From positions 37,931 through 101,930 of the forward strand of contig JAAUSC010000001.1 of assembly GCA_012031965.1 (NCBI GenBank): a DNA stretch of 64,000 nt. The letters run 5' to 3'. Source of the stretch: Scytonema sp. RU_4_4. Lineage in GTDB: Bacteria; Cyanobacteriota; Cyanobacteriia; Cyanobacteriales; Nostocaceae. This document shows, in pieces, positions 18,198 to 26,563 of this stretch. A model generated the notes under the pieces. That model did not search any database and was not told where the DNA came from. It saw only the letters and a program-made list of their open reading frames with translations. Position 1 is the first letter of the stretch; every line of letters starts with the position of its first letter. A program made the translations under genes and the position numbers.

Positions 18198-18764
18198 TTA
18201 ACTAAATATTCGGACAATAGGACAAGTGAACCCAGGTAAAAGAGGTGAACTCAGCTCGTCACTGATAATTAACGTTGCTACCAACACCAGTGTAGCTTGC
18301 TGCCGTCGATAAATTTGAATTTGCTGCAACTGCCAATCAACAATCCAGTATTCTTGGACGCCTTGAGTAGCGTAAAGCTTCAGCTTCACTTGTTTATCGC
18401 GTCGTTCATTGTTCTCACCAGGAGAAAGAACCTCAACAACTAACTCTGGTGCAGCAGTGAGATGTCCTGCATCATCTATCACCAATGCTAGCCGTTCATT
18501 ACTAATCCACACCACATCAGGAATGACGTTATCAGCATCAGTGAAGATAATACCAGCTGCTGTGACAGCTTTTCCCAAACCAGATTGGCGAGACCATAGT
18601 TTTAATTCTGTACAAATATTGTCAGCAGCTTCTTGATGTTCCCAGTGTGGTGCATGTGTCACAAATAACTCTCCATCGACAATTTCATACCGCTTGCCGT
18701 TATCTGGGAACAGCTCTAAATCAGCAGTTGTCCAGCGTACCTGGTTAGTTGTAGTCTGGCTCAT
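18198..18764 (-). CDS. Uma2 family endonuclease-like protein (DUF820)
   Basis: This 188-aa protein belongs to the Uma2/DUF820 family, a PD-(D/E)XK-like fold hugely expanded in cyanobacteria. Typical blocks are DNGKRYEIVDGELFV near the N-terminus, PDVVWIS (the Asp of the fold) and PELVVEVLSPGENNERRDKQ with the E-x-K-like catalytic region, then YWIVD. Biological role is unknown; many copies sit alone, as here. A second member is at 50270-50887. Confidence 0.82.
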   Translation of the reverse strand: MSQTTTNQVRWTTADLELFPDNGKRYEIVDGELFVTHAPHWEHQEAADNICTELKLWSRQSGLGKAVTAAGIIFTDADNVIPDVVWISNERLALVIDDAGHLTAAPELVVEVLSPGENNERRDKQVKLKLYATQGVQEYWIVDWQLQQIQIYRRQQATLVLVATLIISDELSSPLLPGFTCPIVRIFS

Positions 18765-18824
18765 ATGGGCATCTTTTGAAATCTGTTTTTCTAATCTACC
18801 AAATCGTTTTTAAAACATTTTGTA

Positions 18825-18852
18825 GGGTGTGTTAGCGCAATGTAACGCACCC
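18825..18852. repeat. gggtgcgtta hairpin
   Basis: gggtgtgtta (18825-18834) pairs with taacgcaccc (18843-18852) with one mismatch. It lies between the DUF5519 stop and the Uma2 start and is a common intergenic hairpin type that may end DUF5519 transcription. Confidence 0.45.
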
Positions 18853-18862
18853 TTCCCTTGTT

Positions 18863-19207
18863 CTACGCTGCTATTTCCTCAGCTTTAACTGCCAACCTAT
18901 TCTTTGCCAGTCGATCATAATTCATTCGCAACAGTTCCAGCAGCAAGGGAACATCCTCAACACCATGAATGTAGAAAGAAATCCAACCGCTTTTTGGATA
19001 GATGTGATGGGGTGAGACTTTACCTGATTCTACGAGTTCTTTACGTATGCGAGCTGTAAAAGGAATATCTGCTTGATAATCTCCATGCAGATGACCAATT
19101 TCTCGACCATTAACCTGAAACTCTATACCACCAAAGCGATGAGGTGCGACAGTTACACTTTGCCAAGTTTGTACTTCCCGCACGATTGTGTCTTTTATGT
19201 TACTCAT
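18863..19207 (-). CDS. DUF5519 (luciferase-like domain) protein
   Basis: This 114-aa protein matches the DUF5519 family (annotated as luciferase domain). It includes the blocks FGGIEFQVNGREIGHLHGD, ARIRKELVESGKV and HHIYPKSGWISFYI. There is no signal peptide. The family is thought of as a small alpha/beta protein acting on small ligands or unknown substrates; I cannot assign a reaction. It is a single gene between rubrerythrin and Uma2 genes on the same strand. Confidence 0.65.
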   Translation of the reverse strand: MSNIKDTIVREVQTWQSVTVAPHRFGGIEFQVNGREIGHLHGDYQADIPFTARIRKELVESGKVSPHHIYPKSGWISFYIHGVEDVPLLLELLRMNYDRLAKNRLAVKAEEIAA

Positions 19208-19291
19208 AGCTATTATTCTCCTAAGGTATGACTCAACCTTATATATAAATCATAATCAAAATGACTATGAGTTGCAATAACCAAAGTAAGA

Positions 19292-19309
19292 GGCGTAATG
19301 TGTTACGCC
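19292..19309 (-). terminator. Hairpin downstream of rubrerythrin
   Basis: ggcgtaa (19292-19298) pairs perfectly with ttacgcc (19303-19309) across a 4-nt loop, 35 bp past the rubrerythrin stop. It resembles the dispersed gcgtaac repeat family as well. Confidence 0.45.
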
Positions 19310-19344
19310 CCTACATGACATACGCCAAAACTATTAATTAACGC

Positions 19345-20058
19345 CTATGCTGCAACAGCTTCCTGATATGGAACAAACGTTTTCTTAGAAGCGCCACAAA
19401 TCGGACAGTACCAATCTTCTGAAATTGCCTCAAACGCTGTCCCAGGAGCAATTCCAGAGTCAGGATCACCCACCACGGGGTCGTAAATCATTGAACACTG
19501 GCGACAAATCCATTTCTGGGTTGTAGGGTTAGCGCTTACTACTTTCGGTGCGGGAGCAACTCCCTCCAGAACTGCCCGTGCTTCTGTATACTGATTGGCG
19601 TGATGATGTTCGATTGGTGTTAGCAATCCAAAGTTGTGTGCTGCTTTGCGGAAAATTTGGGCGTGTTCGCGGGACTCTGTTTGTTGTGCTTCAAACTCTA
19701 CGACAGCTTTGTTGTCCCTATCTGCACGTGCTGCTTCTGTAAACTCTGGGTACATGGTAGTGTACTCATAGGTTTCGCCCTCAATCGCTAACTCTAAACA
19801 ACGAGCGGCGATCGCTTTCTTTTGCTCTTGTGTTAACGAAGCCACATCATCCACCACTAACTCTGGATGCATTAACCGAAAGTGAGCAAAAGCGTGTTCC
19901 GTCTCCTGATTAGCTGTTTCTCGAAACAGTTTTGACACTTCGCTCATCCCCAACTGGCGAGTCACTTCTGCAAAGAACAGATACTTACGATTCGCCATTG
20001 ACTCGCCTGCAAATGCTGCAGACAAGTTCTTTGCAGTGTTTGAGTTTGATAAATCCAT
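19345..20058 (-). CDS. rbr: Rubrerythrin
   Basis: Rubrerythrin reduces hydrogen peroxide with a non-haem di-iron centre fed by a rubredoxin iron. The 237-aa protein has a ferritin-like four-helix domain (about residues 1-150) with E-x-x-H motifs (ETEHAFAHF, ESREHAQIF) and a C-terminal rubredoxin domain (about 185-230) with CRQC and CPIC iron ligands. Two identical palindromes about 60-110 bp upstream suggest a dedicated repressor. The neighbourhood (catalase 3 kb on) is also about peroxide defence. Confidence 0.92.
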   Translation of the reverse strand: MDLSNSNTAKNLSAAFAGESMANRKYLFFAEVTRQLGMSEVSKLFRETANQETEHAFAHFRLMHPELVVDDVASLTQEQKKAIAARCLELAIEGETYEYTTMYPEFTEAARADRDNKAVVEFEAQQTESREHAQIFRKAAHNFGLLTPIEHHHANQYTEARAVLEGVAPAPKVVSANPTTQKWICRQCSMIYDPVVGDPDSGIAPGTAFEAISEDWYCPICGASKKTFVPYQEAVAA

Positions 20059-20117
20059 TGTGTTGCCTCTCTATTATTCTCTCAAAGACTGCCGTGAGAA
20101 TGGCAGTTTGATTAAAA

Positions 20118-20167
20118 CATACTCATAACGAGTATGGAATATTTTTATTGTACTCATAACGAGTATG
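20118..20167 (-). promoter_or_regulatory. rbr: Twin palindromic operator upstream of rubrerythrin
   Basis: The 15-bp palindrome tactc-ataac-gagta occurs twice (20120-20134 and 20151-20165) with centres 31 bp apart, close to three helical turns. Both copies lie 62-107 bp upstream of the start. Exact duplication with helical phasing is strong evidence for a regulator binding site. I do not recognise the binding protein. Confidence 0.75.
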
Positions 20168-20297
20168 AAATGGGAGAGCCTTCACAATATTTTTATGCTA
20201 AGAAGGCGAAAAACCTGTGCAGCTTTGGAGTTCATCACTCACCGACATCAGCTTGATTTATGTGACCTTTGAGCTTTAGCCTACGGGAAGATTTTGC

Positions 20298-20927
20298 TCA
20301 ACGAGTTCGTTTATCGACTTCTTTTTTAATTGCAGTCATAATCTCACCCAGTGAATCTTTAAAAAGATTGTAGAAGATTCCCTTTGGTGTTCCCGATTTT
20401 GGTTGAGCTTCTACTACCTGCGTAATTAAAACTTGATTCGCTTTTGCACCAGAATAAGGAGCCACAGGTTCAATTTTCCAGTATCCGTCCAAGCTTTGCA
20501 AATCTCCATCAACTTGACGGAACTCTATCCGGCTTTTTGCAGTTTCAGTAATAGCTGACCGGATGCGTGATTGAACATTCATTAAAAATACCTGACGCGT
20601 ATCTACCTGCTCCACAACTTTCTGATTACCATTCACTGTAAGCACTTTACCCGACACTGTATTAGGTAAAAATTTAGAAAAATTGTCATAATCAGTCAGC
20701 ACTTCCCAAGCAATATCTGGCGAAGCTGTCACCAAAACTTTAGCAGTATATTTTCCTTTTTCTCCAGTGACTAAAGCTTGACCATTTCTCAATTTTACCC
20801 GTTCGGCAACAGGTAATTTATCAACAGGACTATTAAATAATTCAGCCGAGACAGATGGGGTAACTGCAATTGTAGCCATCACAGAAAAGTATCCTGCAAA
20901 CAAACAAGTACGCAAGAAGTGCGACAT
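20298..20927 (-). CDS. Secreted SRPBCC (START/cyclase-like) family protein
   Basis: This 209-aa protein has a signal peptide ending near VSA-EL (about residue 28) and a helix-grip SRPBCC domain (about 60-205) with ASPDIAWEVLTDYDNFSKFLPN, the usual start of the polyketide-cyclase/dehydrase fold, and a final amphipathic helix. Such proteins bind hydrophobic ligands; the ligand here is unknown. The signal peptide places it in the periplasm or thylakoid lumen. It is a single gene upstream of nothing obvious, downstream of a repeat-containing spacer. Confidence 0.75.
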   Translation of the reverse strand: MSHFLRTCLFAGYFSVMATIAVTPSVSAELFNSPVDKLPVAERVKLRNGQALVTGEKGKYTAKVLVTASPDIAWEVLTDYDNFSKFLPNTVSGKVLTVNGNQKVVEQVDTRQVFLMNVQSRIRSAITETAKSRIEFRQVDGDLQSLDGYWKIEPVAPYSGAKANQVLITQVVEAQPKSGTPKGIFYNLFKDSLGEIMTAIKKEVDKRTR

Positions 20928-21048
20928 ATGGTCATTCCCTCAATTTAGAACTGTCAATTGACATCTTCCCACCGCCAAGCCCTACGGGCTAAACAGTTTT
21001 GAATAGGAGTACAGACTGTAAAGTCAAGTAAGAGCAGATAATCAATAA

Positions 21049-21137
21049 GACTTACACACGTGCTACTAAAAACAGAGGGTTGCAATTGGTTCTCTCCGGT
21101 CGCTGCGGACTATGGTTACGTTGTTCGTGCGTAAGTC
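21049..21137. mobile_element. Degenerate MITE-like palindrome (gacttacgcacg ends)
   Basis: gacttacacacg (21049-21060) and cgtgcgtaagtc (21126-21137) are inverted repeats with one mismatch. They match the ends of the element in cofH (aggacttacgca). It lies next to a DevB-like gene remnant, consistent with a decayed, repeat-invaded locus. Confidence 0.5.
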
Positions 21138-21160
21138 CTGATCAACAACATTGTCTGTTG

Positions 21161-21376
21161 CTATGATTTCAGCACCCATGACTTGAACTCCTTAGAAGCT
21201 GCAATTTCTCCAGATTTTGCGCCAGCTTTAACCTTTGTTAGTTCAGCTGGCGCCACTTTCACCTGTTTTTGAGCTTCGAGTAGAGTGCTTTGCAGTCGAT
21301 TGCGACTATCTAAAATCGCAATCACTTGATTGGCTTGTATGCGATCGCTCTTTGAGTCATTGAGCAATCCGGTCAT
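21161..21376 (-). pseudogene. Remnant of a DevB/HlyD-type membrane fusion protein gene
   Basis: About 70 residues remain. The run SDRIQANQVIAILDSRNRLQ followed by EAQKQVKVAPAELTKVKAGA is the lipoyl-like and coiled-coil start of DevB-type membrane fusion proteins, which export heterocyst glycolipids together with DevCA. An intact protein has about 400 residues, a membrane segment first and a long coiled coil after; both flanks are missing here. No DevC or DevA homologue is near. I infer a gene fragment left by deletion or repeat activity. Confidence 0.6.
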
Positions 21377-21634
21377 TGCTCCCGCGTCAGAAGTATAAAA
21401 GAATTTGATTGAGAAGCAAAATCTCAGTTTTTGGAAAATCAGGAACAGTATGAAAATAGATGAAAATAGACATATTAAAAAGTATTTTCACGAAAATATC
21501 TTAAAAATAGGACTATTAACTTGAAAATAAGACTTATTTCTATCTTGCATTTGATTTCATGTTAAATTTAAACTCAAATAGTTAACTCAGCAAAAGTACT
21601 TTGTTTTATCTTATACAATTTTTGAGGATTATCT

Positions 21635-22339
21635 ATGCGTTTTTATCAGCTTCCTGTCATTCTTGGGGGCGCAATTGCAGCTTTAGTATCAATTGCACCG
21701 ATACGGGCAGAGACTGCAACTTATCAGGTACAGTCTGGAGTTACCAGCGTTTATCATGATCTGAGCTATCTCAGCAGTATCGGGTTAAACTTGACAGGCA
21801 CTGATAATACAGTCGAACCAATTAATAGCAATTTTTTGGTTGGCTTCAACATCGCCCCAGCCACTAACTTCACGTTCAGCGATGTGAATGGTTTGACCCC
21901 AATTTTAGGTATAATAGAACATAATGGTACTGTGACCTTTAATAACCAAACTACTGTTGGTAACTTTTCTGTTGGTTTAGATCCGACACGTGCTACCAAC
22001 AATGCTAGTGGTCTTTTTCTCAAAGACACAGTTTCTCTAAATACAGCTTTGTTTGATTTGAGCGCTCCAGAAACTGTGGTGTTTGATGGCAAAAATTTAA
22101 CTCTTACTGGTGTGAAATTACTGCTTTCTCCAGAGTTTGCTGGTATACTTGGCAACCCTAGTTTAGCAGGTGTGTTGGGTGGGCTTGTACAAATTGATGC
22201 TAAAGTTGTTCGAGTTGCTACAGTACCTGAAGGAGCAAATGTGCTTGCAATTTTGTCAGTAAGTGCAATTGTATTGGCAACTAAACGTCATAAACTGCTT
22301 TTTAAAAATACTCTGAACTGTTCAAAAGCGTCATTATAA
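21635..22339 (+). CDS. Secreted protein with PEP-CTERM-like C-terminus
   Basis: This 234-aa protein has a signal peptide (MRFYQLPVILGG to about residue 25, IRAE), a Thr/Asn-rich beta-type body and a C-terminal VPEGANVLAILSVSAIVLATKRHK: a VPEG motif, a membrane segment and basic residues. This is the tripartite PEP-CTERM sorting signal cleaved by exosortase in many cyanobacteria. The C-terminal tail after KRHK is longer than usual (about 14 residues). Function of the mature domain is unknown. Confidence 0.7.
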   Translation: MRFYQLPVILGGAIAALVSIAPIRAETATYQVQSGVTSVYHDLSYLSSIGLNLTGTDNTVEPINSNFLVGFNIAPATNFTFSDVNGLTPILGIIEHNGTVTFNNQTTVGNFSVGLDPTRATNNASGLFLKDTVSLNTALFDLSAPETVVFDGKNLTLTGVKLLLSPEFAGILGNPSLAGVLGGLVQIDAKVVRVATVPEGANVLAILSVSAIVLATKRHKLLFKNTLNCSKASL

Positions 22340-22355
22340 CTATTTGATCCTAACC

Positions 22356-22387
22356 CATCGCCATAATGCTTTCGCGTTATGGCGGTG
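22356..22387. terminator. Hairpin between converging genes
   Basis: catcgccataa (22356-22366) pairs with ttatggcggtg (22377-22387) with one G-T pair. It lies between the converging PEP-CTERM-like gene and katA and may end both transcripts. Confidence 0.6.
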
Positions 22388-22427
22388 AGTACTTCATTGT
22401 TAACAGTTAATAGTTTTCGAGCAAGCT

Positions 22428-23930
22428 CTATTTTTCAATATCAATACCTAATCCTTGAGCCACACGAATTCCATAGTCTGGATCTGCTTTGTAAAAGTGA
22501 GGAATCTGTCGCTGCTGAATCTCTAGTTTCACTGACTTCATTTGGTTAACGATGTTATCCACCAGCCGCGCTTTCTGTTCTTCACTCAACACACGATACA
22601 GTTCCCCTGCTTGGAAAAAGTCATCATCGGTTTTGGGGAACGGCGTACGGTCTACCATACCAGAAACCTCGAATGGTGGCTCTTTATACTCTGGTGCTTC
22701 TTTTGGTCCACCAAAACTATTAGGTTCATAATTAGGAGTTGCACCACCGTTGCTATCAAACCGCATAAAGCCATCACGCTGATAGTTATTCACCTTAGCA
22801 GCATGGGGACAATTCACAGGTAGAGCAGCGTAGTTAGCACCAAGACGGTAGCGCTGAGCATCAGGGTAGGAAAAAATGCGAGCTTGTAGCATTTTGTCTG
22901 GTGAAAAACTAATTCCAGGTACCACATTGGAAGGTGAGAAAGCAGCTTGTTCAACTTCAGCAAAATAATTCTCTGGATTGCGGTTTAGTACTAACCGACC
23001 AACGGTAATCAGTGGGTAATCTTTGTGTGACCAAACTTTTGTGAGGTCAAAGGGGTTGAAGCGGTAAGTTTTCGCGTCTTCTAAAGACATGATTTGGACT
23101 TTGAGCGTCCAAGAAGGAAAGTTATCTGAGGCGATCTGCGCTCCGCGCAGCAGCGTTTGCGCAGCGCCCCCTAAGGGGCTAGCTATCGCCTCAAACAAAT
23201 CCTGAGTTGCATCATCTGGATTTTCCCCTGCTATCTGCGCCGCCTCTTCACGGGTAAAATTCTGGATACCCTGGTCAGTCTTGAAGTGATACTTCACCCA
23301 AAATGCCTCTCCTTGAGCATTAATCCATTTGTAAGTATGACTACCAAAGCCATCCATATGACGGTAGGATTTCGGTGTGCCGCGATCAGAGTAGAGAATG
23401 GTTACTTGATGAATCGTTTCAGGGGACAAAGAAAAGAAATCCCAAACGATATTGGGGTCTTTGCAGTTGGTTTGAGGATTGCGCTTTTGGCTGTGAATCA
23501 AATCAGGGAACTTTTGGGGGTCACGCACGAAGAACACAGGCGTGTTATTGCCCACCAAATCATAATTTCCCTCTTCGGTGTAGAATTTAACAGCAAAGCC
23601 ACGGGGGTCACGAGCAGTATCAGCAGAACCTTTTTCACCACCCACTGTGGAAAAACGAACAAAAACGGGTGTTTGCTGACCGACTTTGCTTAAGAATTTT
23701 GCCTTTGTCCATTGTGTCACATCTGCCGTGACTTCAAAATAACCGTGCGCCCCTGCTCCTTTGGCGTGAACGACTCGTTCGGGAATACGTTCTCGGTTAA
23801 ACTGAGCTAGCTTTTCAACAAGTTGGAAATCTTGCATTAACACCGGACCATCGCTGCTAGCTGTGAGAGAATTTTGGTTATCGCTCACAGGGATACCAAA
23901 GCTTGTTGTCAGATGATTGCTTTCTGTCAT
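22428..23930 (-). CDS. katA: Monofunctional haem catalase with a repeat-derived insertion
   Basis: The enzyme splits hydrogen peroxide. Catalytic His is in [16 protein letters not shown], the haem side has [13 protein letters not shown] and the Asn in [15 protein letters not shown], and the proximal Tyr is in [13 protein letters not shown] chose the ATG at 23930 (MTESNH), with GGAG upstream; a GTG at 23942 is possible. An unusual segment of about 17 residues ([18 protein letters not shown], roughly residues 250-268) splits the normally continuous DLFEAI-x-x-x-FPSWTL block. It is encoded by a GC-rich palindromic repeat inserted in frame. It lies in a region near the subunit surface in relatives (inference), so the enzyme may still fold. 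It is divergent from the marR-type gene. Confidence 0.9.
   Translation of the reverse strand: MTESNHLTTSFGIPVSDNQNSLTASSDGPVLMQDFQLVEKLAQFNRERIPERVVHAKGAGAHGYFEVTADVTQWTKAKFLSKVGQQTPVFVRFSTVGGEKGSADTARDPRGFAVKFYTEEGNYDLVGNNTPVFFVRDPQKFPDLIHSQKRNPQTNCKDPNIVWDFFSLSPETIHQVTILYSDRGTPKSYRHMDGFGSHTYKWINAQGEAFWVKYHFKTDQGIQNFTREEAAQIAGENPDDATQDLFEAIASPLGGAAQTLLRGAQIASDNFPSWTLKVQIMSLEDAKTYRFNPFDLTKVWSHKDYPLITVGRLVLNRNPENYFAEVEQAAFSPSNVVPGISFSPDKMLQARIFSYPDAQRYRLGANYAALPVNCPHAAKVNNYQRDGFMRFDSNGGATPNYEPNSFGGPKEAPEYKEPPFEVSGMVDRTPFPKTDDDFFQAGELYRVLSEEQKARLVDNIVNQMKSVKLEIQQRQIPHFYKADPDYGIRVAQGLGIDIEK
23129..23190. repeat. GC-rich palindromic repeat inserted in katA
   Basis: The stretch gcgatctgcgctccgcgcag...ggggctagctatcgcc contains several short palindromes (cccctaagggg, ctgcgctccgcgcag) and begins and ends with gcgat/atcgc, as if the target were duplicated. 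Its composition differs sharply from the surrounding gene. Confidence 0.65.
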
Positions 23931-24256
23931 ATACCACTCCACAGTGTCCTCAATTTAGAACTTTAACTTGCTTATGCTTTACACAATGCCATTTGTCGCT
24001 TGAATATTTTGTTATTCAATTGGATGACACAAATCAAAACCTTGCTCCATCATTGGCTACTGTTGTCCAGTCATGCAGCAGTTCCTCACTGGACCAAATA
24101 GAGATTATATGACTCCATAGCTCACTGTCTTGCCTAATATTGCTAAAAATATTCCAATTTTGCAAAATTTTGTTGGGTTTTCTACACAAACAACAAGTTG
24201 CCAAGTTTTCATCAAACGTTGTACATTTTATTTAGCTGGCTAAATATCACTCATGT
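23931..24256. other. Divergent promoter region katA / marR-type gene
   Basis: The 326-bp intergenic stretch between diverging genes holds the katA promoter on the left and the marR operator palindrome (24230-24245) on the right. I see no other repeat. Confidence 0.5.
24230..24245 (+). promoter_or_regulatory. Operator-like palindrome just upstream of marR-type gene
   Basis: atttagc-tg-gctaaat is a perfect 7+2+7 palindrome ending about 11 bp before the start codon. That is the expected place for an autorepressing MarR protein. A near copy lies at 24704-24718, in front of the next gene. Confidence 0.7.
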
Positions 24257-24685
24257 ATGCCTGAAAAACCCATGCAAGAAACTATGTGCTGTTTGATAGT
24301 ACAGGTGTGTAAGGCACACCGCCATCAAACTGCTACGGTTTTGACTCAACTGGGATTGCATCCTGGGCAGGAGATTTTACTCCTGTATCTGTGGGAAAAT
24401 GATGGGTTAATTCAATCTGAACTAGCTTCTCTTATGCAAGTGGAAGCCCCAACTCTCACAAAAATGATACACCGAATGGAAAAAGCTGGGTTATTGGAGC
24501 GACGCAAAGATGAAGAAGATGCGCGAATTTGCCGAATTTACTTGACTGATGGAGGGCGATCGCTCCAAGAACCAGTCACCAGTGCTTGGAACCTCTTGGA
24601 AAAACGCGTATTAGCTAACCTGACACTGGAAGAACGATTACTGTTTCGTCGGTTGCTTTTGCAGGTTCTCAACAATCTCAGCTAA
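24257..24685 (+). CDS. MarR family transcriptional regulator
   Basis: This 142-aa winged-helix protein has the typical MarR layout: N-terminal helix (Cys-rich MCCLIVQVC), LTQLGLHPGQEILLLYLWEN, the recognition region SELASLMQVEAPTLTKMIHRMEKAGLL (about residues 55-81), the wing RRKDEEDARICRIYLTDGG and C-terminal dimer helices. The cysteines in helix 1 recall peroxide-sensing OhrR-type proteins, but the family cannot be settled by eye. A perfect palindrome overlaps its promoter. It is divergent from catalase and followed by a crp-type gene with a second copy of the palindrome. Confidence 0.85.
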   Translation: MPEKPMQETMCCLIVQVCKAHRHQTATVLTQLGLHPGQEILLLYLWENDGLIQSELASLMQVEAPTLTKMIHRMEKAGLLERRKDEEDARICRIYLTDGGRSLQEPVTSAWNLLEKRVLANLTLEERLLFRRLLLQVLNNLS

Positions 24686-24703
24686 AGCTTTTTTTCGCTA
24701 TTT

Positions 24704-24718
24704 ATTTAGCCAGCTAAT
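24704..24718 (+). promoter_or_regulatory. Second MarR-operator-like palindrome upstream of crp-type gene
   Basis: atttagc-ca-gctaat repeats the 24230-24245 palindrome with a changed centre and one end mismatch. It lies about 95 bp before the crp-type start codon, so the MarR protein may control this gene too. Confidence 0.55.
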
Positions 24719-24811
24719 AACTACACAAAAATCATTCATGGTGCGTTAAATCTGATCCAAAACGCGCTCTATTCATCCAAAATCTAAAAATCCAAAATTG
24801 GAGAAGTCTGT

Positions 24812-25426
24812 ATGGATTTGTTGACGCTGGAGAGCTTGCCAGTAGAGTTACAGAAGACAATTGTACACCGTGACTTAGCAGCAGGAGAAACCCTCTTTGG
24901 GCAGGGGGACTTAGCATTATCTTTTTTTATAGTAGAAACCGGACGAGTGAAACTTGTTCGCTACACGAGTGGCGACAAAGAGGTAACTTTACAAATTGCT
25001 GGAGCTAGGGATGCTGTGGCTGAAATTGCCTTGTTTTCAGAGACTTACCCCTGTACCGCAGTTGCAGAAGTCAATTCGCGGGTGATTGTCTATCCTAAGG
25101 AACTTCTTTTGTCAGCAATCCGTAATAATCCAGACTTAGCAGAAGATTTTATGGCAATGCTGGTACGAAAAATCCAAGATTTGAAGATACGCGTAGAATT
25201 GCGAGATATTCGAGCAGCGCACGAGCGACTGCTACGATATCTACGTTATCAAACACAGTCTGGTCAGCAAGGCGTCGTTAACTTTGACCGTCCCCTCAAA
25301 GATATTGCTGCTGACTTAGGTCTGACGCCTGAAACCCTCTCCCGATCATTGACGAGGCTAGAGCGTGATGGGATGATTACGCGAACACGTTTACAGATAA
25401 CGCTTCAAAATTCATCTGCAGCTTGA
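24812..25426 (+). CDS. Crp/Fnr family transcriptional regulator
   Basis: This 204-aa protein has a beta-roll effector domain (about residues 15-115, with GETLFGQGDLALSFFIVETGRVKLVRYT), a dimer helix and a winged-helix domain (about 140-200) with PLKDIAADLGLTPETLSRSL as the recognition helix. No Fe-S cysteine set of Fnr is present, so oxygen sensing through a cluster is unlikely. A MarR-type palindrome lies upstream and an AraC-type gene 137 bp downstream on the same strand. The three regulators could form a stress-response cascade beside catalase (inference). Confidence 0.85.
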   Translation: MDLLTLESLPVELQKTIVHRDLAAGETLFGQGDLALSFFIVETGRVKLVRYTSGDKEVTLQIAGARDAVAEIALFSETYPCTAVAEVNSRVIVYPKELLLSAIRNNPDLAEDFMAMLVRKIQDLKIRVELRDIRAAHERLLRYLRYQTQSGQQGVVNFDRPLKDIAADLGLTPETLSRSLTRLERDGMITRTRLQITLQNSSAA

Positions 25427-25562
25427 TTTGAATCAATGCAATTTTGCTATCCAACTGGATATAGTAACGAGTTGGTTGAATTTTGAATAAAGTCTGGAAA
25501 TCTGAAAAATTGAAAAATTAACCACACAGGGCTTGCTTTTATTCTCTTGAGCTTACCCAAAG

Positions 25563-26510
25563 ATGAGCAACTGTGATCAGTTAAATCAGGAAAAACCTTT
25601 GCTCGTTGATTTCAAACAGCAAGGAGCTTCACTTGCACTCTTTCCTAACCCACCCGTGCTAACCAGCCTGCAAGCAGGATGGGACAACATTCATTTGGAG
25701 TATCATCATCAGCCTGCTCATGATACCTCAAAGCATTGCTTGACAATGCACACCATTAGTATCGCCTTAGACGCTATATCCTCACAAAGATGGTTTGACG
25801 GACATCAAGAAAGCGAATACCAGACAAAAGGAACCACAGCGATTATTCCCGCTGGGACACTCCATCGTTGTTTATGGGAACAAGAAGTTTCCTTCATGTT
25901 TGTAGCAATTGACCCTATGCTTTTGGTTCACTTAGGCGTGGAAGTTACTGCATCCGAAAACATTGAACTGATACCTCAGTTTGCCACATCCCAAGATCCG
26001 CTCATCTTAGGTATCATGTCATCCCTCAAAGATGAACTAGAGTCAACGAATCAAGGAGAGCATTTGTATGTTGAGCAATTAAAAACGACACTAGTTATTC
26101 ATCTATTGAAAAAATATTGTGTTAGAAAACCTCAAACTTCAACCTATACTGATGGGCTTTCTAAGTTTAAGTTAAGACAGATACTTGAGTATATCCACAC
26201 TCATGTTGACTCTGAAATAAAATTGACCACATTAGCGCAGGTGGCGGGAATTAGCCAGTACTACTTCTGCCAACTCTTTAAGCAATCACTCGGAATCACT
26301 CCGTATCAGTATGTACTTCAGTTGCGGGTGGAACGAGCAAAGCAGTTATTGAAGAACCAAAAAATAACAATTTGTGATGTTGCTTTGGCGTGTGGTTTTG
26401 CTAATCAAAGTCACTTCACTAAGCACTTTCGCAAGCTGACGGGGATGACACCCAAAGCATATTGGAAGCACTCATCAATGGTGAGTGTTGAGTCGTCAAA
26501 CAGTAGTTGA
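25563..26510 (+). CDS. AraC family transcriptional regulator
   Basis: This 315-aa protein has an N-terminal cupin-like sensor domain (about residues 40-140) and a C-terminal AraC DNA-binding domain (about 205-305). The latter has two HTH units: LTTLAQVAGISQYYFCQLFK and ICDVALACGFANQSHFTKHF followed by the family signature RKLTGMTPKAYW. The regulated genes are unknown. It lies downstream of the crp-type gene, same strand, with its own spacer. Confidence 0.88.
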   Translation: MSNCDQLNQEKPLLVDFKQQGASLALFPNPPVLTSLQAGWDNIHLEYHHQPAHDTSKHCLTMHTISIALDAISSQRWFDGHQESEYQTKGTTAIIPAGTLHRCLWEQEVSFMFVAIDPMLLVHLGVEVTASENIELIPQFATSQDPLILGIMSSLKDELESTNQGEHLYVEQLKTTLVIHLLKKYCVRKPQTSTYTDGLSKFKLRQILEYIHTHVDSEIKLTTLAQVAGISQYYFCQLFKQSLGITPYQYVLQLRVERAKQLLKNQKITICDVALACGFANQSHFTKHFRKLTGMTPKAYWKHSSMVSVESSNSS

Positions 26511-26563
26511 ATTCGTACTCCACCAGTCAAAATATTCGCGAACTTGCTCGTAGGAAACAAAAT

